Shown here: positions 35,715 through 45,200 of the stretch, in pieces
Layout of the letters: the number at the start of each line of letters is the position of its first letter
Position numbering within the stretch: position 1 is the first letter of the stretch
NCBI GenBank assembly: GCA_963934015.1
Contig: CAWVWT010000001.1
Span: 1-64,000 of the forward strand
From: MGIIb-P sp963934015
Lineage (GTDB): Archaea; Thermoplasmatota; Poseidoniia; Poseidoniales; Thalassarchaeaceae
Direction of reading: 5' to 3'
Length of the DNA stretch: 64,000 bases
The notes under the pieces: model-generated
Told to the model about the DNA's origin: nothing
Seen by the model: only the letters and a program-made list of their open reading frames with translations
Databases searched by the model: none
Translations under genes and position numbers: made by a program

Positions 35715-35735
35715 TTCACCTCAGTATGAGGTGAA
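35715..35735 (+). terminator. Perfect 9-bp hairpin between the MBL gene and the pilin-like operon
   Basis: TTCACCTCA (35715-35723), GTA, TGAGGTGAA (35727-35735). It begins 5 bases after the MBL stop and ends 38 bases before the ATG at 35774. It could separate the two transcripts or act in the leader of the pilin-like operon. Loop and arm design match hairpins found next to start codons elsewhere in the window. Confidence 0.45.
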
Positions 35736-35773
35736 ATGAGAATGGCTAAGAACATACGGCGATATGTCGACCC

Positions 35774-36808
35774 ATGCGCCCCCCCACCGCCACCCGGCAA
35801 TCCGCCGATGAGCGGGCGGTTTCCGAAATCATGGGAGTCACCATGCTGCTGGCTATGGTCATCTCGACGATGGCAGGTGTTGTTGTTGTTATGCAGCCCT
35901 TCATGCAAGATTTGACCGACAACCGAGATTGGGTCGCAGGTAGTGTTGCTGCCACCCAATTCAATGACCGTTTGTTGGTCGTTGCAGAATCACCGGAAGG
36001 AACTGGAGTTGTGGTCAGCAGCCAGCACGTAAAAGATACGATTGAGCCCCTGAGAATCGCTGAAATTTGGCAAATCGGTGCTGACCTAATAGGCCATGAC
36101 AGAGTGACTGTTTCAATGGAGAATGGAATCGTCATTGTGTCTTCGTTGAACAGTACTGCTATATCGGCACATATCCAAACCAGTTCGGATTCTGAGCGCT
36201 GGAATTTATCAGAGGGACAGGGGCAATTCACTACGAGTGTGAGTATGCAAGGGTGGATCAAAATCGACATTCATGACGCTTTGGGGCAAGTCATCCACCG
36301 CTGGATTCAAACACCTTTGGACGGTGTTCAAATTCAAACGCCACTAACCTCTGGAACATTCCAAATTAACCTCATCAACGGGGCCAGAATCGAACAACTT
36401 CCAAATCAACCTATCGATGTTCGAAGTTACCCCCGCCTCCATCATGACCGTGCCCTAGATGGTGGCTTACGAGTCAGTTTCGTACTCCTAGATATCGATG
36501 TCGAAGGAGTTGACCGCAAGACAGATGCATCGCTAGATATCGAAAGTAGAGGAGTAATTACATTCTTCGATGATCATGCCCGAAACCTTAGATTGACTGC
36601 AGAATTTTCCGGGACTGATAATCCCGAATCGAGATACCTCCGTCACTGGACTGACTCGTATGATTTGCATCGTGCAACCGGTGATTCAAGTGACTACATT
36701 GGATTTGGTCCGAACGGCAGACTCTCTGGTACCGAAGGCATGACGATTCACCCTGCATCTAGCGATTTCCACCTCGATGTGATTCTGCAACAGGTTGTGG
36801 TTCAATGA
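35774..36808 (+). CDS. Archaeal type IV pilin-like protein 1
   Basis: 344 residues. The N terminus DERAVSEIMGVTMLLAMVISTMAGVVVVM is a class III signal: short charged leader, RA before the likely cleavage site, and a continuous hydrophobic helix with VSEIMG in place of the common VSPVIG of archaeal pilin N domains. A prepilin peptidase would cut before VSE and the helix would form the filament core. The rest is a beta-rich exported domain with no motif I recognise; it is larger than an ordinary archaeal pilin (~150 residues). First gene of a three-gene unit; its TGA overlaps the next ATG by 4 bases. Confidence 0.75.
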   Translation: MRPPTATRQSADERAVSEIMGVTMLLAMVISTMAGVVVVMQPFMQDLTDNRDWVAGSVAATQFNDRLLVVAESPEGTGVVVSSQHVKDTIEPLRIAEIWQIGADLIGHDRVTVSMENGIVIVSSLNSTAISAHIQTSSDSERWNLSEGQGQFTTSVSMQGWIKIDIHDALGQVIHRWIQTPLDGVQIQTPLTSGTFQINLINGARIEQLPNQPIDVRSYPRLHHDRALDGGLRVSFVLLDIDVEGVDRKTDASLDIESRGVITFFDDHARNLRLTAEFSGTDNPESRYLRHWTDSYDLHRATGDSSDYIGFGPNGRLSGTEGMTIHPASSDFHLDVILQQVVVQ

Positions 36809-39129
36809 TACGCAGAGAACATGACGAAGATGCTGTTTCGGCGGCAATTGCGACGGTCTTGCTGTTTGCTGGTGTGATTTCAATCATCTCTGGCATGATG
36901 GTTACAGTTATCCCGGTCATCGACGAATTACACGGTGCTGTTGAGCGAGAGAACATGGTTGGTCAAATGGAAGATTTGGCATCGGAAACAGAACGATTGA
37001 GTGAATCAGGAACCCCTGGCGATACGGCTCAACTGACAATCCGCCCACATACTGGTGTGCTGGATTGGCAACTGTTGGAAGGTGGCACGTGGTACAGCGC
37101 CACCCACCAGCCAGATACCACATTCAGGCTAGAGGGGGTGCTTGATCTAGATGATAAAATGCGGTTGAAACACGCTGAACACCGTATCGAGAGTCTGTGC
37201 ACGACCAACTTGCATGCATCTGCTGAATCTTTGAACAACTACCGCATACCCATTTTGGATGGCGATTTGTCAGCTACCCCACTCAATGCTCTAACTACAC
37301 AATTAGGTTCCAACCAATTGATTTTTGAGCAAAATAATTCGGTCGAGGAGGTACGCATGTCCACGGATGATGTTTGGGTGATGACGGACCTGAGTGCAGC
37401 AAATGGTGAAGCATGGATTCACAGCGAAATACCACTCCGCGTGGTGATGTGGCGTGGGGAAGGTGGGGCCTTTCTCACCACCCCTGATCAGCCCATGCCC
37501 GGCTCTGCTGAAGGTCGTAGTTGGACCATTCCTCTGATTGCAAATTCACATTCAGTTCATCTCGAATCAGATTCACCTTTCACATTAGAATGGGAGACTG
37601 AAACCACAAGAGGAAGTGGAAGTTCGTCATCGATCTCGGTGATACAAGTACCTTCAGGGGAAAGCGATACAATCCATACATGGCAGGGGGAAATCACGGT
37701 GCCACAAGCGCAACAACTTGTTCTGCGTACTTCAGCTACTGCTAGAATGGTTCTCCATTGGGGGGATTCACTTGACCTCGATGGCGAAGGACCCGGTGCA
37801 ATCTCGTGGCCTGACCGAAGTGGTTCGTGGACTGGTGTTCACTTCCGACCACCAGCGATGGATGGTTCTTTGCTCATTCACAACCCAAACAGTGCACCAA
37901 CAACTGCGAAAATTGGAAACCTCTACCATGCAGTAAGTGGCCACTCTAGTATCCGAATTCCGTGGGATGCAAATGATTTTTCATGGGTTGAAGGTGGAAG
38001 CCCTATTCAAGTCGAATGGATTCTAGATACGCAGACTGTGGGTAATACAGCAACCCACGCCACAGGGTGGCGACCGGGGAGTTTGTCGATTTCCCCAGCT
38101 GCTGATACGGGCCGGATATCAGGGGCAGATTGGAAATTCGAACCTCCAAAGAGTGGGGGTGATTCAGAAGCACCCGCAGTCGGTACAAGTTCCTTCATCC
38201 TTCAAACTGCAGGTCCAACCGCATCTTGGTTCACCAATCTAGATCAGCAACAAGGTCAAGTCCAATTTGAAAATAATAACCACAGTTCACTTGCAACTAC
38301 CCACACCCTCGAATCTGACCATATCGGCGCAGTGTCGATTGAAACAACAGAGGGGGCATTGAGAATATACACCGCGACAGGTGAAGATGGTGCGACAGAA
38401 ATTCCAGAAGATGGGGCGGAACGTTGTGTCACAGTGGGCATACGGGCGTCTGGTTGGATTGAAATCGATATGCCGTGGACACCTGTTGATCACTGGAAAC
38501 CGAGTGATATCAGAAACGCATGGCGAGACGGAACCCATTTCTTTGGTTTGCAACTTTCGATACGAGGGGCAGTTGGTGATGACCCGCATGCCACCCTCGG
38601 TTCAGCATGGGCCATTCATCTTCCAAGACTCACTTACACGTTCGATTCGAGTGTTACAGATTTACAAATTCTCACCCAAGGTGGATTCATGGGCACGAAC
38701 CACCCCGAATACCAGGCGGATGTTCTGATTCCCCCCCCTTCCCGTGAAGGGCCTGGACCTCGACTTGCAGCCACGGTTCCAGTCTCAATGCCGACAATGG
38801 ATTCAGTTTCTGGTTCGGCCCAAGTTGAACTCACACTTACCCTTGATGTTCGGGAGCAGATTGCAACAATAGATGCGCATCAGGTTCGCCGTGGTTGGGA
38901 TGGGCCTTATGCAATTGCCATTGCAGCCGCAAGTTCAGAAGAGGTTGAATATTCGTCGGACTGGTTGGCATTCCCTGGGCAATTGGAAATGCTCGCGGAT
39001 TACGTCGGATGGGTGCAAATATCACCCACGATGCCTGAAGTTGTATACCATGCAGGCGGAGAACCGGTTCTGTTCAATCTACAAGTTGCCAGTCTAACAA
39101 GTCAAACCAATATCGGAGGGACGGCATAA
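36805..39129 (+). CDS. Very large pilin-like protein 2
   Basis: 774 residues with the N-terminal layout of a pilin: EHDEDAVSAAIATVLLFAGVISIISGMMVTVIPVIDEL. The DA-VSAAIA junction fits prepilin peptidase cleavage. Everything after residue ~45 should be exported: several beta-sandwich-like stretches with many Trp, Gly and acidic residues and no recognised catalytic motif. Such a length is unusual for a pilin subunit and suggests a tip adhesin or minor pilin. It overlaps the upstream gene by ATGA and the downstream gene by one base (TAATG), so the three proteins are probably made in fixed ratio. Confidence 0.7.
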   Translation: MIRREHDEDAVSAAIATVLLFAGVISIISGMMVTVIPVIDELHGAVERENMVGQMEDLASETERLSESGTPGDTAQLTIRPHTGVLDWQLLEGGTWYSATHQPDTTFRLEGVLDLDDKMRLKHAEHRIESLCTTNLHASAESLNNYRIPILDGDLSATPLNALTTQLGSNQLIFEQNNSVEEVRMSTDDVWVMTDLSAANGEAWIHSEIPLRVVMWRGEGGAFLTTPDQPMPGSAEGRSWTIPLIANSHSVHLESDSPFTLEWETETTRGSGSSSSISVIQVPSGESDTIHTWQGEITVPQAQQLVLRTSATARMVLHWGDSLDLDGEGPGAISWPDRSGSWTGVHFRPPAMDGSLLIHNPNSAPTTAKIGNLYHAVSGHSSIRIPWDANDFSWVEGGSPIQVEWILDTQTVGNTATHATGWRPGSLSISPAADTGRISGADWKFEPPKSGGDSEAPAVGTSSFILQTAGPTASWFTNLDQQQGQVQFENNNHSSLATTHTLESDHIGAVSIETTEGALRIYTATGEDGATEIPEDGAERCVTVGIRASGWIEIDMPWTPVDHWKPSDIRNAWRDGTHFFGLQLSIRGAVGDDPHATLGSAWAIHLPRLTYTFDSSVTDLQILTQGGFMGTNHPEYQADVLIPPPSREGPGPRLAATVPVSMPTMDSVSGSAQVELTLTLDVREQIATIDAHQVRRGWDGPYAIAIAAASSEEVEYSSDWLAFPGQLEMLADYVGWVQISPTMPEVVYHAGGEPVLFNLQVASLTSQTNIGGTA

Positions 39130-39599
39130 TGACGCGGAAATTGGTTGAAAGTGATTCAGCAGCGGCCACAGAAATAGGCTATGTATTCACATTTCTACTC
39201 GGACTCATGTTCCTGTCTTCGTTTTCCATATGGGTCTGGGGACTGGAAGTTTCAACACAAGATCGGTGGACTGAAGAAGCACTGGAAGAAAACTTGCTCG
39301 CAGTTGGTGCGGCAGTTGAGCGTGCTGATGAAGCCGCACGATTGGACGGTGATGCCCGTTATGCTGAACCAGTTGAAATGCATCTCTCGTCAGCAGCAGG
39401 GCTGCAACTTGAAATGTGGTTGACCGATGATGCCGTGCATCTTTCTGATGGGAAACAAATGTACCGAACAAGTCAGCCGATTTCAGGTGCTGCTGCGACC
39501 ACGCATTCTGGTGTCATCAAACTTGTTGGAGTCGAAACTGTTTGGGTGGTATTAGATTCGGGGCAAGTAACCATTCAAGTTGAGCAACCAGGGTTCTAA
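39129..39599 (+). CDS. Small pilin-like protein 3
   Basis: 156 residues. The N terminus ESDSAAATEIGYVFTFLLGLMFLSSFSIWVWGLEV is a pilin-type hydrophobic helix with a short charged leader and TEIG at the start of the helix. The exported part (~110 residues) is acidic and beta-rich, close to the size of ordinary archaeal minor pilins. It is the last gene of the overlapping unit and its TAA overlaps the stop of the convergent STAND ATPase gene by 4 bases. No prepilin peptidase, assembly ATPase or platform gene is nearby, so it must rely on machinery encoded elsewhere. Confidence 0.7.
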   Translation: MTRKLVESDSAAATEIGYVFTFLLGLMFLSSFSIWVWGLEVSTQDRWTEEALEENLLAVGAAVERADEAARLDGDARYAEPVEMHLSSAAGLQLEMWLTDDAVHLSDGKQMYRTSQPISGAAATTHSGVIKLVGVETVWVVLDSGQVTIQVEQPGF

Positions 39600-42124
39600 T
39601 GACCACCCATTATCGCTCGGTGCATCTGCCCCTGAACTTCCCGCATCCGTGCACCAGCGCCCAATTCACGGAAAACTGTGAGCGCGCGTTGTAAGTAATT
39701 CATGCGCTCGGATTTTTCGGGTGCAGCCTCACCTAAGCGTGCTAACAATTCACCAATCAAAGGCCGGAAATCATTGGCTTCCGCCATTGCCAATCCATCG
39801 AGGTAATGTTCGACAGCCTCTGCGGAACGCCCTGCATCTGAAAGGGCCTCTCCAAGCAGAATGGTGATTTCTACTGCACTGCGTTGATCACTTTCTTCCG
39901 CCATTTGTTCCAAGGCCTCTGAATAATGATGCAGTGCGAGATCGGGATCCCCGGTCCGAGCATAAAATCGCCCGAGCACAGCGCGAGAGCGAGCATGGAG
40001 TCCCACATTTTCGGAATTTTCCGTCTCCTCGTACGAAGATAACGCATGCTCGCGGGCGCGGTCAATTTCCCCCATTTCAAGGAGAGCGGAGGCTAATTTG
40101 ATGCGGACCTCGACCAAATCAGGATCCTCTTCTGCTTCAAGTAATTCCTCAACGTTCCCATATACCTCGAGGGCACGTTTGGTATCCTTTCGATGGCGAA
40201 AAATATACCCCATGTTGGCGTATGTTCGAGCTGCACCCTTCGCATTCCCTGTATCGATGAATAGTTGAAGTGCTTGCCGGTGTAGCTCCAAGGCTGAATC
40301 AGATTCATCCCGTTGAATCGCCAAATCTGCTTTACTCGACAGGAGTCTCCCTTGTATTTCAAGAGAAACATTCGGTGGATCCATCACCAATGGGAGAGCG
40401 GCCTCGTATTCAGACTCCGCATCATCCCAGCGACCTTGCAATGAAAGAATGTCTCCACGCATTTCTAGAATCATGGCCCATATTTGTGATTTATATTGTG
40501 ATTGATCAAGGTCCAAGAGAAGTGGAAGCAATTCCATGTGCCCACTTCGTATCAGAGTACGGCCATATTTTTCGAGTACATCACCAAGAGAATCAGAATC
40601 CCCGGAATTCACAAGGTGGTAGATGTATTCCAACTGCTGCTCTGGGCCTGTAAGGCGGTTACGATACCAAGCACACGCATCTGCGTGCAATGCAGTTGCT
40701 GTGACTGTATCGAATGTACGCAGTAAGAATTCCCGAACCAAGTCATGAACATCGTAATTTTCACTGTCGACTTGCCTGGCCAAACCCTTCTCAACCAAAT
40801 CGTCGAGTAAATCGGTCTCAATTTCATGATTTGAAAGGGCCTCTAGAGGCATCGGTTCCCGATATATGGAAATGGCACCGAGTACGCGCTTTTCCGCACC
40901 TGAAAGTCGACTGAAAATTTCCTCATCAACGAAAGTTTCCAGAGTGTCGTGGAAGGTCGACCCAACCGAACCCCTATTGATAAGTTGTAGAATCAATGGG
41001 TGTCCACGAGAAAGTGTGTAAATATGGAGGAACGCCGACATATCGATATCGGGCATTGTCGTCAACAAATTTCGACTCGCAGATTGATCTAATCCATCCA
41101 ACGGCAAGACGAGGGCAGAAATTTTACCTTCAGCATCCTTCAACGGGACAACCGCACGGAACGATCGGCTGAACATCACAAGGCCGCATTCTTGAGCGTC
41201 TCCCATCCGTTGTGACAAACCACGAATGATTGCGAACAGAGCATCGTCGTTGACCTTATGTAAATCATCAATGACAATGAGTGATGGTATTTCTTCGAGG
41301 GCCCCGATAATCAGATTTACCGCAACTGATGATTGGGGGACGGCCGTTGCATGGATGTAATCGGACAAATCATCATCGCCAATGGTCGACAGCCATTCAG
41401 CACAAGCCTCGAGGAAAGCACGACTGCCTTCCCAATCTTGGCAGCGATGGTAGAGTAAATTTCGTCGATGTGTGTATTGCTCAACGACTTTTCCCGCAAG
41501 CGCTGTTTTCCCAATACCTGCAATACCTGGGACGAGTAAACACGATGAGCGCGCATCGAGTATTGCACAAATATTCTCAAGCTCGGTTTCCCGACCAAAG
41601 AAAGATCGTGTACGAGGTAGATCGCCCAATGATGTCACAAGTTGCTTTTCGACGTGTTTATCTAAATCACGCTGAATTAATTCTTCATTGAGAGTGCGTA
41701 AATCAAGCATCCCGTTATCACCCATATAGCGGAGAACGTCTACTGCGCGGAGTGGGAATGTAGCGATCTCGATTGAACCTGCCAAAGTCGTCGTGTGTGA
41801 AGCACCTTCCTTGTCCACCAAGCGCACAGGATGTTCTGAAAGGCGTTTCCAAGTTTCTTCTGCTTGTACCATGCCTGAATCGGTCAGGAAATACGCCTTG
41901 CGTTTTCGGCTGACTCCTGCAACGTGCGCTTGACGTTCAATCAGGTGTTTGGCATCTTTCAAGCCAGCAATCGCCCGGGGTACATTGCTACGTGCGATTG
42001 CGACTGCATTCGCAATCCCCATCTGTGAAAGCGCGAAGGGGACCTCGACCGAATCTGTGTAATCAGCATAGTCGCGCAGATGGAGCATAATACGCTCCTG
42101 AACACCTGGCCGGGGATGACTCAT
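39596..42124 (-). CDS. STAND-type ATPase with N-terminal winged helix and C-terminal TPR repeats
   Basis: About 842 residues. Residues 1-~110 look like a winged-helix DNA-binding domain (VPFALSQMGIANAVAIARSNVPRAIAGL ... KRKAYFLTDSGMVQAEE). A P-loop ATPase of the NB-ARC/STAND class follows: Walker A VPGIAGIGKTALAGKV (~198-212), Walker B SLIVIDDLHKV (~280-290), then a helical arm and a wHTH-like unit. From ~545 onwards there are seven or more TPR-like repeats (GDILSLQGRWDDAESEYEAAL and similar). Such proteins act as ligand-gated switches or transcription regulators (MalT/AfsR-like logic). The convergent pilin-like operon is a candidate target, but position is the only evidence. ATG 42124 is chosen as the first start after the upstream spacer. 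Confidence 0.8.
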   Translation of the reverse strand: MSHPRPGVQERIMLHLRDYADYTDSVEVPFALSQMGIANAVAIARSNVPRAIAGLKDAKHLIERQAHVAGVSRKRKAYFLTDSGMVQAEETWKRLSEHPVRLVDKEGASHTTTLAGSIEIATFPLRAVDVLRYMGDNGMLDLRTLNEELIQRDLDKHVEKQLVTSLGDLPRTRSFFGRETELENICAILDARSSCLLVPGIAGIGKTALAGKVVEQYTHRRNLLYHRCQDWEGSRAFLEACAEWLSTIGDDDLSDYIHATAVPQSSVAVNLIIGALEEIPSLIVIDDLHKVNDDALFAIIRGLSQRMGDAQECGLVMFSRSFRAVVPLKDAEGKISALVLPLDGLDQSASRNLLTTMPDIDMSAFLHIYTLSRGHPLILQLINRGSVGSTFHDTLETFVDEEIFSRLSGAEKRVLGAISIYREPMPLEALSNHEIETDLLDDLVEKGLARQVDSENYDVHDLVREFLLRTFDTVTATALHADACAWYRNRLTGPEQQLEYIYHLVNSGDSDSLGDVLEKYGRTLIRSGHMELLPLLLDLDQSQYKSQIWAMILEMRGDILSLQGRWDDAESEYEAALPLVMDPPNVSLEIQGRLLSSKADLAIQRDESDSALELHRQALQLFIDTGNAKGAARTYANMGYIFRHRKDTKRALEVYGNVEELLEAEEDPDLVEVRIKLASALLEMGEIDRAREHALSSYEETENSENVGLHARSRAVLGRFYARTGDPDLALHHYSEALEQMAEESDQRSAVEITILLGEALSDAGRSAEAVEHYLDGLAMAEANDFRPLIGELLARLGEAAPEKSERMNYLQRALTVFRELGAGARMREVQGQMHRAIMGGH

Positions 42125-42220
42125 GACACACACTCCATTCTGTGTTTGACTTGTCCCCTTTTGATAGTGACGCGAGCACACCCGACCTGACCCAATGCCA
42201 AAATCGGGTGCATCCCCACA

Positions 42221-45200
42221 TCACTGATTGTCAGGAACCCACTTGTTTTGCTCAGCATCCCACTTCCACCCAGGATAGCCAGAGACCGCTGCAGGTGCTG
42301 CTGCTGCCACTGGCTCGGCGGTTGTTTCGGCAGCCACCGAAGTGGCAGCTTCTTGTTGCTGACCTTTTTTGGCCCAAGCATATGCATCCACTTCTTCCGC
42401 AGGAACCTCAAAGTCATCCTCGTATTCATCTTCAAATTCGACGAAGAAGAACACGAAAACTGCACCCAAAACTCCGAGAATGAGTAGGGCGGCGACAGCC
42501 ATCAAAATCCACATGAAGGCGCCCGTGCCATCATCGGCACCACCTTCAACGTTAACCTGTGAGTCGGAATTGAGTGGTTGTTCGGTGTTACCGTATTCAA
42601 AGACGATTGTGTTGCCACCCTTGTCTAGGCGGTTTGCACCAATTTCCATCATCCATGTACCGTCTTCTCCAACAGCCGTGCTACCAAGTCGCAACCCAGC
42701 AGCCGTTTCACCGATGACGTTGACTGTCGGCCGTCCATGGCCACTGTAAACCAGAATGTCATCCTGACCAATTTCACTCGGGCAGCCTGCAACAAAATTG
42801 CCGTCCACCATAATTCCGGCACATTCCGAAGTGAATGATACACCCACTACATCAAAATCGATGGCGTCTGAAGAGATGGTGCTTCCTGCACTGTCACGAA
42901 CTTGGAAAATAACTGCTTCCAGAGACCAATCCGCCATATCAGGTTGGTAAAACGACATTGACATAGGGTTGTAATTGGCTATTCCAGAACTACCGATTGT
43001 AATGACCTCGGCGTGTAAGTCATCCTCAAACTTGTCCGACTGATCGAGTACATAGTACGACAAACTGTCACCCACATCAGCATCTGAGAAATATTGAGTG
43101 AGATCAATCGAATATCCAGAACCACATCGGTTTGAAGAAACACCTGTTTCTTCACAGAAAATTGTCACCGAATCAGGCCATGCCGTCGAGTTGAATGTGG
43201 GGCGTGTATTGTCTTGATTGGGAGGGTTGTCGATGATAATTTCAATCGATGCAGCCTCACTGTACTGGAACCCATCAAACGAACGAACTTCGATAATATA
43301 GTGATAATTGTGGACTAAATTGGTTGTATCCCACGAGGTTGCCCATCCACCATTGGCCGCAATATCCTGGACCAACGAATGTTCACCTTCTGGCATTTCT
43401 AGGAAACCTGCCTGCGGATCCTTGATGACAATCTCCACCTTTGTGACCGTGCCATCCGTATCGCGAGCGACACCACTCAAGAGCGTGTCTTCACTAGCGG
43501 TAATTGTCTGTAAATCGAAAGGTGCAAGCAGCTGCACCACTGGAATTGCATTGTCATTGTCAACCTCAAGGGTCAGTTCAACCGGTGTACATTCATCAGC
43601 AGTGTTCGTGCAGAAAGCGGAATCACTGGCCCAGACGTCCACGGTGTATGTTCCTGAAAGAAGGTGCCCCACGGTCCAATCAGCAGACCAAGCGGTACCA
43701 CCGGGTTTGTCGAACTTGTTGTAGTAGGGCACTCCATCGAAATTGACAGGTCCATCGACTTCAAACCAGATTCGTTGGATGTCACTGCCGAAAATACCAC
43801 TGTAGGCATCTGAAGCGCGACCCGTGAAGTGAATGATTCCATCGTCGATGACTGTGCCAGATGCAGGACCATCGACCCAAATGGTGGGTGGTTCAGTGTT
43901 CAGTTTGATAGTGCGCGTGATGATTTGAGACTCAGTCACACCGTCAAATGCGCGGAACTCAAAGGTATAATCCCCTTCAGGTTGATCACTCATGTCGTAC
44001 TCGAAGTACCAGTGTCCGAACGGATGGTTATTGTAGGTCACTTCACCATCTGAACTACTGTCATCTACCGCCAATCGCATGTCGATCCAATCACTGGTGA
44101 ACGGGTCCTTGACCTGGATTTGTTCAACTACGCCTTGTTGGTCCCAACGCGCTAATTCATCAGATGCGTAGATTCCAGCCCATTGACCGTCGTGCGCTGT
44201 TCCAGTAAAGTTGACCGAGCGTTTGAAAGAGTGCCCATCATTTTGACTCACGGTCAAACTCGGGGCTAGATTCTCCAGCGTAACAATCTCGGTCAACACA
44301 CCAGTCTGGCTTGTCATATTGAGACTGTATTTGTAGTAGCCCTTTCCAAACTTGTAGGCGGTCACGTAGTACAGCGATATTTCACGGCTACCAGGTCCCG
44401 CTTGGCAATCAGGGTCATCACCATCATAGATGAGGTCCCCATCATTGTCCATGCCGTCACTACAGGAATTCTCACCTTCATCATCAGCGTATCGATCGGG
44501 GTGAATGCCTCCGGGCCCACCACCTGTCATATCGAGATGGAAATCACTAGCAAGAGATACTTCTGGAGTCCACCCCTGACTATCCGTTGTCAAACTGTAC
44601 AAATCACCACCATGACTGTCTTCGATGAGTACGGTTGCACCACCGACTCGAACACCTTCGACAATGGTGCGGAATTTGACAATCTCGGCCTTTCTGACTT
44701 GAACTGCCCACTTTGATGGTGAGGTGTCAATGTAGATGTTGGAGGTGTCCAATCCAGTTAGATTTGAGTATGTGAAAACAGTTGAATTATTCGTCATATC
44801 AAGAGCTAATGGGAAATATTGCGGTGGCCACATTTTGGTTTCAGGGACCAAAACTTGTGTGGCCCAATCACCACCAGTTGTGTCGGAGCAGCCGGGACAG
44901 GATTCTCTACCCTCCCACCTCAGCGTTGTGGGATCGGTTGTGTTCGCAGCCGGATTGGGGATTGGGATATTCTCGGACTGGACTGTTATGCTGCTCTTGC
45001 TAATGTTGTAGGTTTGACCCACACCCATCCAGGAGTTTCGTGAAAAGAAACCTAGACTACCGTGCTCAACATTATTTGCAACTCCTGTATCAACATGCTT
45101 GATCATAGCACCGGTTCCTGAAACATTGAATTCGTTATTTCTGACATCCAAAATTGAGGCAGCGGCACGAATTCCATCACCTCCACCTCCAATGTCAAAC

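Noticed and set aside
36805..42124. A defence island (STAND ATPase plus MBL nuclease)
   Set aside because: No other defence-type genes are present and the intervening genes are pilin-like, so a surface or regulatory role fits better.
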